From Flavivirga algicola (GTDB lineage: Bacteria; Bacteroidota; Bacteroidia; Flavobacteriales; Flavobacteriaceae), in the NCBI RefSeq assembly GCF_012910715.1, contig NZ_JABBHF010000002.1, positions 129,001-193,000 of the forward strand: 64,000 nucleotides of DNA, in the 5' to 3' direction. The position numbers were made by a program, and so were the translations under genes. The notes under the pieces were generated by a model. That model was not told where the DNA came from. It ran no database searches and worked only from the letters and a program-made list of their open reading frames with translations. Shown piece after piece: positions 48,101 through 55,603 of this stretch. Each line of letters begins with the position of its first letter. The first letter of the stretch is position 1.

Positions 48101-49148
48101 GTTCTCCGTTAGGGAAAGATGATTTAAAGCCATTTACAACAAAAAGATCTTCATCACCGTCAAGGTCAAAATCTGCAAAAGGACAATCCCAACTCCAACC
48201 AGTACTCAAAACACCTTTGTCTTCAGCTAATTCACTAAAAGTATTATTACCATTATTTGAGAACAACAAATTTTCATTTATATCTGTAACATATATATCG
48301 AAATTGCCATCATTATTATAGTCATTAATAGATATGCCCATATAATTTGCTGTTCTATCCATATTGTAAGCAGTACCTTCTTCTTCAAAAATATTTCCTG
48401 ATTTATTAATAAGTAATTCGTTCGGACCAAAAAAATCATTAGAAACGTATAAATCCATCCAGGTATCATTATTAAAATCAAATGGCATGCTCATATAGGA
48501 AAATAACGTGGTATTTACTCCATAGAATTCAGATCTGTTAGTAAATGTGCCATCTGCATTGTTTATATATAATAAATTACCGCACTCACCTGTCCATACA
48601 GAAATGAAAATATCTAAAAACCCATCTTTATTTGCATCAAACCATGTAGCACCTGCATTATTACAATTATTTTGTCTTTCTATCCCTGCTTCTGTAGTTG
48701 TTTCTGTAAAAGTTCCATCACCATTATTATGAAACAACTGTATTTTTAATGCGTGCGTAAAGAATATATCTGGGTAACCATCATTGTCATAATCTCCCCA
48801 TGCGACTCCATATTTAAACCCATCTAAATACCCATTGTCTCTAATTCCTGTGGTATTTGGAAATAAATTTAATAACCCAGACCCAAGTGTTACATCGGTG
48901 AATGTTCCATCATTGTTATTTCTAAATAATTTACTCTGACTGGATTCAACCCCTTCTTCATCTTGAGCTTTAGCAACAACAAATAAATCAAGGTCATAAT
49001 CACCGTCATAATCAGCTACAGCAACCCCATTATTTTCTTTTAAAACATCAAGGTTTGCAATTTGCTCAAAACGCTTGAAAGTTTGAGAGAAAGAGGTTGT
49101 ATTTGAGAGTAATAGAAGAAAATAAAAAATTGGAATAAGCCTCTTCAT
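45132..49148 (-). CDS. FG-GAP/UnbV protein fused to vanadium haloperoxidase-like domain, type IX secreted
   Basis: 1338 aa. Signal peptide; FG-GAP/VCBS repeats with many DxDxDGxxD loops (VADYDGDYDLD, WGDYDNDGYPD) up to about 420; an ASPIC/UnbV domain (RNAIGTRVFI, EIKIEWPSG) to about 500; a Cys-rich linker near 525-548 and an Ig/PKD-like domain to about 630; then a PAP2/vanadium haloperoxidase-type domain with SGH (H1154) and SRIWGGIHPPADD (R1217, vanadate-ligand H1223); and a type A sorting domain at the end. Domain order suggests a surface or secreted oxidase or phosphatase. The haloperoxidase or phosphatase reaction is not decidable from sequence. Confidence 0.8.
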   Translation of the reverse strand: MKRLIPIFYFLLLLSNTTSFSQTFKRFEQIANLDVLKENNGVAVADYDGDYDLDLFVVAKAQDEEGVESSQSKLFRNNNDGTFTDVTLGSGLLNLFPNTTGIRDNGYLDGFKYGVAWGDYDNDGYPDIFFTHALKIQLFHNNGDGTFTETTTEAGIERQNNCNNAGATWFDANKDGFLDIFISVWTGECGNLLYINNADGTFTNRSEFYGVNTTLFSYMSMPFDFNNDTWMDLYVSNDFFGPNELLINKSGNIFEEEGTAYNMDRTANYMGISINDYNNDGNFDIYVTDINENLLFSNNGNNTFSELAEDKGVLSTGWSWDCPFADFDLDGDEDLFVVNGFKSSFPNGEPNVYFENDATNGYIFREQTGNAGLGAVTMSVGATPFDYDNDGDLDLFVTSNDQESFFYQNTTITTNSVQNPHWFKVMLEGTVSNRNAIGTRVFITTDKGSLSRYFSGVGFLSQSIQPLHFGLANATTISEIKIEWPSGLVDTYNNLPIDTVILAKENDGYQIVDLPQAIKAKGCIDPTSCNYNPEAVEDDGSCEYLSPKTIQGANTSSFLSTESYSYGSVPSQNNSYEWHVSGGEIVEGHNTNTIIVKWGVEESGLVSVIETDTSCSSEQIKLEIELTASDLSEKYSVARLWNEALLNAIRGDYARPTVHARNLFHASIALYDSWAIYDDEAQTYLLGKTVHGFDSELMNFEPSEDKITARAKTISYAVYRLLSHRFKSSPSVLESQELFDHLMNDFGYDISFESTDYSNGNAAALGNYIAQTIIDYGYADGAREQFGYNNSFYLPVNQPLFPKNSGNSNLNDPNRWQPLSLREFIDQSGNLIPEASPDFLSPEWGYVAPFSLKEEDKAIYNRDGDAYTVYHDPLSPPYLNLNNSDVLSEAYKWGFSMVSIWGAHLDPSDGILWDISPKSIGNVKISNFPKNFDDFSKFYRLIEGGDIGTGHDLNPYTNAPYQEQMVPRGDYARVLAEFWADGPDSETPPGHWFTLLNYVSDHELLQKRLAGSGDILNALEWDVKSYFLLGGAMHDAAISAWSIKGWYDYIRPISAIRYMAELGQSSNNMLNNYHVAGIPLQEGYVEVVEAGDPLEGRQGEHIGKIKLYTWRGHDYIGDIDTDHAGVGWILAENWWPYQRPSFVTPPFAGYVSGHSTYSRAAAEVMTLLTGDAFFPGGYGEFIARKNEFLVFEEGPSVDVKLQWATYRDASDQCSLSRIWGGIHPPADDIPGRLIGEKIGIAAYNFGVEYFSGKNSTGENNLKHIVYPNPFQSDEALSVSNTLESDTFELVDIKGSIVKIPNKNYNPDSKITTITLPQSLAAGLYILKTGNTYKLILKY

Positions 49149-49320
49149 ATTTTTTATTATTTATTCTAAAATATCTACAATATAATGTTTTTAATGTTAA
49201 AAAAGCCTATTTAATGGTATAAAAACATGGTATACAGACAACTAAGAAAATGGGTAAAATAAATACCTAATAAGACACGTTTCAAACTTTCCTTTTATAA
49301 CGTTTTGAAAGTCATTAAAA

Positions 49321-49350
49321 TAAAAAGAGACAAACATAATGTTTGTCTCT
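49321..49350 (-). terminator. Terminator of tRNA-Arg
   Basis: Perfect 11-bp arms AGAGACAAACA/TGTTTGTCTCT (49326-49336, 49340-49350) with a 3-nt loop and a T-run on the minus strand, immediately after the tRNA 3' end. Confidence 0.88.
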
Positions 49351-49352
49351 TA

Positions 49353-49429
49353 TGGTGACCTCGACAGGATTCAAACCTGTAACCTCTTGAGCCGTAATCA
49401 AGTGCGCTATTCAGTTGCGCCACGAGGCC
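49353..49429 (-). tRNA. tRNA-Arg(ACG)
   Basis: Minus strand folds into a standard cloverleaf: 7-bp acceptor stem GGCCTCG/CGAGGTC (one G-T pair), D arm, anticodon stem CTTGA/TCAAG with loop TTACGGC (anticodon ACG, read as ICG), T arm with GGTTTGAATCC, and an encoded CCA at 49353-49355. It lies between the haloperoxidase-like gene and the DUF5060 gene. Confidence 0.97.
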
Positions 49430-49552
49430 ATTTTTGTGGGTGCAAATATAGTATTTTTATTAAAATATCACCAAACTTTTATTCCAAATTTCTAAATCAT
49501 TTTTATTAAACAAGAGAAAGAAATTATGGCTCCTAAAAACCAATCATTGTTT

Positions 49553-51364
49553 TTACATAGATTTGATAAGCACAACCCAGTCTTTGCCTTTATCCTTTGG
49601 AGGTAATCCCAATAATTGCTCACCACCTCCTGAAATTGACCTAACTTTTCCTTTTAACAGTTTCCCTCCTTTTCGTGGGTTATACCAAAATATATTATAG
49701 GTGGCATTGTTATCTTCCAGATTAAGTCGAGATGCTCCTCCATTTTTTAAGAAAACCACATACATTTTGCCAGGATTAGCCAAAACATAATCTCCTTTAC
49801 TGGATATTAGATCATCTCTGGATGTCATATCCCAAACAGGAATCTTGTTATCATTGAAAAAATCTAAGCAAATTTTTCCCTGAGTCCAGAACAGGTCCCG
49901 AGATCGGAAATCCTGACAGGTTAAATCGGAATGTGCATGCTTATACCCAAAATACCATTCTGTCCCCCAGGCACCTGCCATCATGGCTCCCCATAAACCA
50001 TTTTTTCTGGCATTATTGTGTTCTGGATTATCTGCATCAGGCACTAGAGCGTGTTGTGCATCTCCAGGTTCATCACACGCTACGGCCCATATTTTTCCTT
50101 TGGCCTCTGCTTCGTTTAAAACTCGTAGTACGTTTCCATGAACATTACCAAAATCTGTCCTATTTGTTTGAAGCGACGCGCCACTAAATTTGCTGGCTTT
50201 TCCATAAATTCCCGTAAACCAGTTGCCATTATGTATTACTATGTGATGTTTGTACGGATCAATCGAACTTACATAATTAGCCAGTGTTAAGCGTCCTTGA
50301 ACATCAACCGGGAATGTTCTAGGCGGGTTTTGCCAATCACCAGTCTCTTCACATAAATTCCAGTTCAAGGCCAGATGATGCCCAAAACGAGCAATTAGTT
50401 CCCTGTAATACAATTTGGTGTAAAGCCCAACACCTCCATTATCCAAAAGTCCTTGATTTTCTGCCTCTAAAGTCTTGAAGTGCAAAAACATTCCCAATCT
50501 GTCTCCATGCTCGAACACAATCTCCCATTGATCCAGTTTAGACACATCAAACCGATCCAGAGTATGGTAGTCTATATATGGAAATACATTTTTGTCATCT
50601 CCTTCGATATTCATAGTAATAAAAGAAAAGGCATTCATGCCTTTAGAAGCCAAATAATTAATCGCTCCAATAATGCTTTTACCTTTGTCACTCTTCCAAA
50701 CAGGATCGCCAGGCTTCCAATCCTTTTTATGAGCTTCCCAAGTCTTAACTAAACCATCTTTGATACCATCTTTTTTAAATGTACCATCAAAATCCATATA
50801 GGATAAAAAGTTTTCAGGAGCATCAGAACCACATTTCAGAAAATACGCTCCAGTCTCTGCAAACTTTAAATAACGCTCTCCAACATATTGCAAACGGCCT
50901 TTGGCTCTCATATCTCGTCCAGTTTTGTCTGAAGAAGCAATAACAAAATCCCCATTATATTTATCCATATATCCAACAGATTTCAATTTGTTCGAAGTTC
51001 TTATTGCTGCCCATTTACCTTTTACAAACCTTACATTATATGTCCACGCTCCTACTTCATCTGGCGTAAAATGAACTTTCCAAACATTTCCAGCAATGGC
51101 ACCAGTATTTGCAGCATCTCCATCTGCAGCATAAAACCCAGGTACGACATAGGTTTTTCCTGAAGCATTATGCTTAAAAGTCACATCCAACTTATAATTT
51201 AAAAATGGGTTATCTTCGGCTTTTTCAGAGGTTTCAGGCCCTATGAATTCTATAGTGACTTTATGCCACTTTTTAAGCTCTCCCTTTATTTTTTGTGCAT
51301 TTAATTGGGTAAAAGAAAGAACTATTATGCATAGCTTAACAAACAAGTGGATCGGTTTCTTCAT
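49553..51364 (-). CDS. DUF5060 protein, putative glycoside hydrolase
   Basis: 603 aa with signal peptide (cleavage near LNAQ, about 24). The N-terminal DUF5060 domain (WHKVTIEFIGPETSEKAEDNPFL, GEWxxx-type GAWTYNV) is followed by a DUF4038-like catalytic TIM-barrel region (FLKCGSDAPENFLSY near 160; NWNLCEETGDWQNP near 335) and a C-terminal collagen-binding-like sandwich. In marine Bacteroidota this architecture is often found with agar or ulvan loci. It probably belongs to the same polysaccharide locus, but tRNA-Arg separates it from the rest. Confidence 0.82.
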   Translation of the reverse strand: MKKPIHLFVKLCIIVLSFTQLNAQKIKGELKKWHKVTIEFIGPETSEKAEDNPFLNYKLDVTFKHNASGKTYVVPGFYAADGDAANTGAIAGNVWKVHFTPDEVGAWTYNVRFVKGKWAAIRTSNKLKSVGYMDKYNGDFVIASSDKTGRDMRAKGRLQYVGERYLKFAETGAYFLKCGSDAPENFLSYMDFDGTFKKDGIKDGLVKTWEAHKKDWKPGDPVWKSDKGKSIIGAINYLASKGMNAFSFITMNIEGDDKNVFPYIDYHTLDRFDVSKLDQWEIVFEHGDRLGMFLHFKTLEAENQGLLDNGGVGLYTKLYYRELIARFGHHLALNWNLCEETGDWQNPPRTFPVDVQGRLTLANYVSSIDPYKHHIVIHNGNWFTGIYGKASKFSGASLQTNRTDFGNVHGNVLRVLNEAEAKGKIWAVACDEPGDAQHALVPDADNPEHNNARKNGLWGAMMAGAWGTEWYFGYKHAHSDLTCQDFRSRDLFWTQGKICLDFFNDNKIPVWDMTSRDDLISSKGDYVLANPGKMYVVFLKNGGASRLNLEDNNATYNIFWYNPRKGGKLLKGKVRSISGGGEQLLGLPPKDKGKDWVVLIKSM

Positions 51365-51476
51365 CTTTTTTCATGTTATAGTTTTAATTATTTTTCTCCT
51401 TTAGATATTATCAAAATGAAACAGGGTTATTTATAAATCCCACTAATATAATTCAAAAACTTTGATTCTTTTTGAG

Positions 51477-51492
51477 TGTAAAGGCTTTTACA
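51477..51492. promoter_or_regulatory. Dyad TGTAA-N6-TTACA upstream of the crp-like regulator
   Basis: A perfect palindromic dyad, TGTAA (51477-51481) and TTACA (51488-51492) with a 6-bp centre. It has the CRP/FNR operator layout and matches the dyads at 52230 and 54064, so it may mediate autoregulation of the gene at 51568. Confidence 0.65.
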
Positions 51493-51567
51493 TGGTTTTC
51501 TCTGTTAGCTTTTCATGAAAACCATCCTAAATTTTTATTCCAAACTTCTAAATCATTATTTTTGAAT

Positions 51568-52197
51568 ATGGCTAACGAATTATTACATCTTAAATTCGAC
51601 CACGTTTTTGATAGTGACCTAATTAATGAAATTGACAAAATAGGTGTTATTAGAACATTTTCGAAAAACGATATTATTATTGATATTAATCAACCTCTTC
51701 AATATATACCACTTTTGTTAAGTGGACATATTAAGATACTTCGGGAAGACAGCGACGGCAATGAACTACTTATCTATTTTTTAGAAGCGGGAGAAACTTG
51801 CACGATGTCACTTACTTGCTGCATGGGAACTTCAAAAAGTAAAATTAGGGCTGTTGCCGAAATGGATTCAAGCCTTATCATGATTCCTGTTCAAAACATG
51901 CAATCATGGTTTCATAATAATGAAGGTTGGCGAAATTTTATATTAGAAAGCTATCAAACACGTTTTGATGAAATGCTGGAAGCCATAGATAATTTGGCGT
52001 TTATGAAAATGGATGAACGGCTCTATAAATACCTAATCAATAAAGTTAAACTTCACACGTCTAAAACAATCATTGCAAAACACCAAGATATTGCAGAAGA
52101 CCTTCATACATCGCGTGTTGTTATTTCTAGGCTTTTAAAACAGTTTGAGAACGAAAAAAAAATTAAGCTCAGCAGAAATAAAATTGAAGTTTTGTAA
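51568..52197 (+). CDS. Crp/Fnr-family regulator of the sulfane-sulfur genes
   Basis: 209 aa from the ATG at 51568; an upstream in-frame TTG-type start at 51472 would add 32 residues of no family similarity. Beta-roll sensor domain with LSGHIKIL and the unusual cysteine cluster C78-x5-C84-C85, then a winged helix-turn-helix with recognition helix TSRVVISRLLKQFE. Compared with E. coli CRP the helix keeps both arginines but has V in place of the Glu that reads the G of TGTGA, which fits the variable third base of the local dyads. It probably senses persulfide or redox state through the cysteines and activates the genes downstream. Confidence 0.88.
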   Translation: MANELLHLKFDHVFDSDLINEIDKIGVIRTFSKNDIIIDINQPLQYIPLLLSGHIKILREDSDGNELLIYFLEAGETCTMSLTCCMGTSKSKIRAVAEMDSSLIMIPVQNMQSWFHNNEGWRNFILESYQTRFDEMLEAIDNLAFMKMDERLYKYLINKVKLHTSKTIIAKHQDIAEDLHTSRVVISRLLKQFENEKKIKLSRNKIEVL

Positions 52198-52229
52198 TAC
52201 ATTCAACCTCATTAAGCCCAGCTTTAATA

Positions 52230-52245
52230 AGTAACATTTATTACA
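52230..52245. promoter_or_regulatory. Crp/Fnr-type dyad upstream of the YeeE gene
   Basis: GTAA-N6-TTAC (52231-52244), centre 52237.5, 29.5 bp upstream of a TACATTTG -7 box. The same centre-to-box distance is found at 54064. With a start about 12 bp past the box start, the centre is near -41.5, the class II activator position. Confidence 0.72.
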
Positions 52246-52266
52246 AAACTTCCTTGGGTTTCACTT

Positions 52267-52274
52267 TACATTTG
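52267..52274 (+). promoter_or_regulatory. -7 box of the YeeE-YeeE-TauE unit
   Basis: TACATTTG matches TAnnTTTG, 18 bp before the ATG at 52292. There is no TTG at -33; the activator dyad at 52231-52244 covers that region instead. Confidence 0.65.
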
Positions 52275-52291
52275 TGATAAAATAAGCAGTT

Positions 52292-52849
52292 ATGGAATAT
52301 CTTTTAAACCCATGGCCATGGTATGTATCTGGTCCATTAATCGCTTTGGTCATGGCATTGTTACTTTATTTTGGCAAGACATTTGGTATGTCTTCCAACC
52401 TTAGAACCATGTGTTCGATTATGGGAGCAGGAAAAACAGCATCCTTTTTTAAGTTTAATTGGAAAGAACAAAAGTGGAACCTAATTGTTGTAGTTGGTGC
52501 TGTAATTGGTGGTTTTATAGCTACCCAATATCTATCAAACGAAAGCGCAACCGATTTAAACCCAGCTACCATTACTGAGCTTCAAAGTATGGGTTTTGAA
52601 AATTCGGGAGCCACATTGGTTCCTGATGAAATGTATAGTATGGAAGCTTTAAGCACCTTTAAAGGCCTATTACTCTTAATTTTTGGTGGCTTACTTGTTG
52701 GTTTTGGTACACGTTATGCTGGTGGATGTACTTCTGGACATGCCATAACAGGACTTAGTAGCTTACAAAAACCATCCTTAATAGCGGTTATAGGCTTTTT
52801 TATTGGTGGATTAATCATGGCTAATTTTATTTTACCCTTAATTTTTTAG
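52292..52849 (+). CDS. YeeE/YedE-family sulfur transporter half
   Basis: 185 aa, about five membrane helices. FGTRYAGGCTSGHAITG near residue 145 is the conserved Cys-bearing motif of YeeE/YedE proteins that pass thiosulfate or other sulfur species through the membrane. It has about half the length of E. coli YeeE and is paired with a second, shorter member 3 bp downstream. Confidence 0.9.
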   Translation: MEYLLNPWPWYVSGPLIALVMALLLYFGKTFGMSSNLRTMCSIMGAGKTASFFKFNWKEQKWNLIVVVGAVIGGFIATQYLSNESATDLNPATITELQSMGFENSGATLVPDEMYSMEALSTFKGLLLLIFGGLLVGFGTRYAGGCTSGHAITGLSSLQKPSLIAVIGFFIGGLIMANFILPLIF

Positions 52850-52852
52850 AAA

Positions 52853-53266
52853 ATGAAATATTTGAAATTTTTATTGGTTGGTATTTTCTTAGGAATTGTT
52901 TTAGTAAAATCTGAAGCTGTTTCATGGTATCGGATTTATGAAATGTTTAGATTTCAATCATTTCACATGTATGGTATTATAGGTACCGCTATTGTTTCTG
53001 GTATCTTATTTCTTCAGATTTCAAAAAGGGGGATTATAAGAAATATTAAAGGCGCAGATATTTTTGTTCCAAAAAAAGAAAAAGGAACCTCAAGGTATAT
53101 TATTGGCGGAATCCTTTTCGGGTTTGGATGGGCACTTATTGGAGCATGTCCAGGCCCCATGTACATTCTTTTAGGTACAGGGGTACTAAGTATGATTATT
53201 GTAATTGCTGCTGCCATTTTAGGTACATACATTTATGGGCTATTAAAAGATAAACTGCCTCATTAA
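52853..53266 (+). CDS. YeeE/YedE-family second half (DUF6691-type)
   Basis: 137 aa, about four membrane helices. GFGWALIGACPGPMYILLGTG near residue 85 carries the conserved cysteine of the second half of the transporter. Its TAA overlaps the ATG of the TauE gene (TAATGG). It likely pairs with the preceding protein to form one full channel. Confidence 0.9.
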   Translation: MKYLKFLLVGIFLGIVLVKSEAVSWYRIYEMFRFQSFHMYGIIGTAIVSGILFLQISKRGIIRNIKGADIFVPKKEKGTSRYIIGGILFGFGWALIGACPGPMYILLGTGVLSMIIVIAAAILGTYIYGLLKDKLPH

Positions 53267-54060
53267 TGGACTCCACACAACTCTTAGGATATATTGGAGC
53301 TTTAATAGTAGGGTTCGTTTTGGGACTAATTGGTGGTGGTGGTTCTATACTTACTGTACCTCTGTTAGTATACCTACTGGGCTATAATCCAATTATGGCA
53401 ACAGCGTATTCTCTTTTTGTGGTAGGCACATCCTCTATGGTTGGTACGTATCAGAAATACAAAGAAGGATTGGTCGATTTTAAAACAGGCTTGGCCTTTT
53501 CATTTCCTTCATTTGTTGCTGTCTATTTATCCAGACGTTATCTAGTACCGGGAATCCCAGATACCCTTTTTAGTTTTGGTGGTTACCCCCTAACAAAAGA
53601 AATGAGCATCATGATATTTTTTGCTATTATCATGTTTCTGGCTTCATTTTCTATGATAAAAAATGGAAATGGCACTCATGAAGTTTCAAATTCCCAGCCC
53701 TACTATAAAACATTTATTCAAGGTTTAATTATAGGAACTGTAACTGGCATTATTGGTGCTGGTGGTGGTTTTTTATATGTACCCGCTTTAGTTGTTTGGG
53801 CGAATATCCCAATGAAAAAAGCAGTGGGAACCTCTTTAATTATTGTAACGATTAATTCCTTAATAGGCTTTATAGGTGACGTTCAAACTTTAGAAATTGA
53901 ATGGTTTTTTCTGCTCTGTTTTACTTTAATTTCTATAATAGGGATTATTTTAGGTGTGTTTATTTCAAAATTTATAAGTGGAAAAAAACTTAAAAAGAGC
54001 TTTGGATTTTTTATTTTAATAATGGCTATTTATATTATGTATAAAGAGCTTAAGCAATAG
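53266..54060 (+). CDS. Sulfite exporter TauE/SafE-family protein
   Basis: 264 aa, about eight helices. GFVLGLIGGGGSILTVPLLVYLLG near the N-terminus and the second copy GIIGAGGGFLYVPALV near residue 165 are the duplicated TauE/SafE motifs. It probably exports sulfite or related anions made by persulfide oxidation. Third gene of the sulfur transporter unit. Confidence 0.9.
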   Translation: MDSTQLLGYIGALIVGFVLGLIGGGGSILTVPLLVYLLGYNPIMATAYSLFVVGTSSMVGTYQKYKEGLVDFKTGLAFSFPSFVAVYLSRRYLVPGIPDTLFSFGGYPLTKEMSIMIFFAIIMFLASFSMIKNGNGTHEVSNSQPYYKTFIQGLIIGTVTGIIGAGGGFLYVPALVVWANIPMKKAVGTSLIIVTINSLIGFIGDVQTLEIEWFFLLCFTLISIIGIILGVFISKFISGKKLKKSFGFFILIMAIYIMYKELKQ

Positions 54061-54063
54061 CAA

Positions 54064-54079
54064 TGTGACTTAAGTCACA
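54064..54079. promoter_or_regulatory. Perfect Crp-consensus dyad upstream of the MBL-rhodanese gene
   Basis: TGTGA-CTTAAG-TCACA, fully symmetric and identical in layout to the E. coli CRP consensus TGTGA-N6-TCACA. Centre 54071.5 lies 29.5 bp before the TAATTTTG box at 54101, the same distance as at 52237.5. It starts 4 bp after the TauE stop codon. Confidence 0.82.
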
Positions 54080-54100
54080 AAGTGAATCGTTTTGGATTCG

Positions 54101-54108
54101 TAATTTTG
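54101..54108 (+). promoter_or_regulatory. -7 box of the MBL-rhodanese/HMA unit
   Basis: TAATTTTG, 51 bp before the ATG at 54159. No TTG at the usual -33 distance, consistent with dependence on an activator bound at 54064-54079. Confidence 0.65.
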
Positions 54109-54158
54109 AAATACTTTAATTTAAAAGGATTTCTCCTGACTTAAAATTAAAATAGATC

Positions 54159-55568
54159 ATGAAAATAGAACAAATTTATACGGGATGTTTGGCTCAAGGA
54201 GCTTATTATATCCAATCTAATGGCGAAATTGCCATTATTGATCCATTGCGGGAAACTCAGCAATATGTTGATAAAGCAAAGAAAGAAAATGCCAAGATCA
54301 AGTATATTTTTGAGACTCATTTTCATGCAGATTTTGTTTCTGGACATGTAGATTTAGCAAAAAAAACAGGAGCAACCATTGTTTTTGGTCCTGGAGCTGA
54401 AACAAGTTATGATGCTTACATAGCGTTGGACAATGAAACATTTAAAATTGGCAATATTACCATTAAAGTCTTGCACACACCTGGGCATACGTTAGAATCT
54501 TCAACATTTCTTTTAATTGATAAACATGGAAATGATTATGCTATTTTTAGTGGAGACACCTTGTTTTTAGGGGATGTAGGACGTCCAGATTTAGCAATAA
54601 AATCAGATCTTACAAAAGAAGATTTAGCTGGGATGTTATATGAATCTTTACGGAATAAAATCATGCCATTAGCTGATAATATTATCGTTTATCCTGCACA
54701 TGGGGCTGGTTCTGCCTGTGGAAAAAATTTAAGCAAAGAGACCATTGGCCTTTTAGGTGATCAAAAAAAGACAAACTATGCTTTGCGGGCAGATATGACA
54801 AAAGAGGAGTTTATTGAAGAAGTCTTGGATGGCATTACGCCTCCCCCTCAATATTTTGCCAAAAATGCCATGATGAACAAATCTGGTTATGATAATTTTG
54901 AAACTATCCTACAAAAAGGGGACACCAAACTTAGTCCAGAAGCATTTGAAACTATTGCAAATCAGGAAGACGCCTTGGTACTCGATGTTAGAACAGAAAA
55001 AGAATTTGTAAAAGAACACATTCCAAACTCTATTTTTATAGGAATTAATGGCGGATTCGCTCCATGGGTAGGCGCTTTAATTACCGATTTAAAACAACCT
55101 ATTCTGCTTGTCGCTCCTAAAGGAAAAGAGAAAGAAACAGTAACTCGATTATCTCGTGTTGGCTACGATAATACCTTAGGGTACCTAAAAGGTGGCATTA
55201 ATGCATGGAAAGATGCAGGAAAAGATATTGAAACTATTGAATCTATAGAGGTTGACGAATTTTCGAATCGTTTTAAAAACGACTCCATTAATATTCTTGA
55301 TGTTAGAAAAGATGTCGAATTTAAATCGGAACATCTAGATAGTGATTCTGTTCGGCATTTTGCTTTAGATTATATAAATGATAATATGCATGTTATAGAT
55401 AAGGCCAAAACCTATTATTTACATTGTGCGGGTGGATATCGCTCGGTTATTGCCGCTTCTATACTAAAGGCCCGAGGGTTTCATGTTATTGATATTGCTG
55501 GGGGTTTTGGTGCCATTAAAAAATCAGACTTACCAACAACTACTTTTGTTTGTCCATCAACTTTATAA
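54159..55568 (+). CDS. MBL-fold/rhodanese fusion, persulfide dioxygenase-like
   Basis: 469 aa. The N-terminal ETHE1-like metallo-beta-lactamase domain has H54-x-H56-x-D58, HTPGHT and FSGDTLF; the residue after D58 is F where many MBL enzymes have His. Two rhodanese domains follow, at about 255-355 and 365-465. The first has lost its catalytic cysteine (loop LVAPKGKEKE), the second keeps C423 in LHCAGGYRS. It should oxidise glutathione or protein persulfides to sulfite and transfer sulfur. It leads a unit with the HMA gene. Confidence 0.9.
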   Translation: MKIEQIYTGCLAQGAYYIQSNGEIAIIDPLRETQQYVDKAKKENAKIKYIFETHFHADFVSGHVDLAKKTGATIVFGPGAETSYDAYIALDNETFKIGNITIKVLHTPGHTLESSTFLLIDKHGNDYAIFSGDTLFLGDVGRPDLAIKSDLTKEDLAGMLYESLRNKIMPLADNIIVYPAHGAGSACGKNLSKETIGLLGDQKKTNYALRADMTKEEFIEEVLDGITPPPQYFAKNAMMNKSGYDNFETILQKGDTKLSPEAFETIANQEDALVLDVRTEKEFVKEHIPNSIFIGINGGFAPWVGALITDLKQPILLVAPKGKEKETVTRLSRVGYDNTLGYLKGGINAWKDAGKDIETIESIEVDEFSNRFKNDSINILDVRKDVEFKSEHLDSDSVRHFALDYINDNMHVIDKAKTYYLHCAGGYRSVIAASILKARGFHVIDIAGGFGAIKKSDLPTTTFVCPSTL

Positions 55569-55603
55569 ATTCTTTTACAGGCTGCTTGATAACATAATGC
55601 ATT

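Noticed and set aside
51472-51567. Upstream extension of the Crp/Fnr regulator by 32 codons.
   Set aside because: The extra residues are not family-like and include the dyad at 51477; the ATG at 51568 gives the usual length.
54147-54347. Antisense ORF over the MBL-rhodanese start.
   Set aside because: Shadow of a strongly supported gene, no family features.
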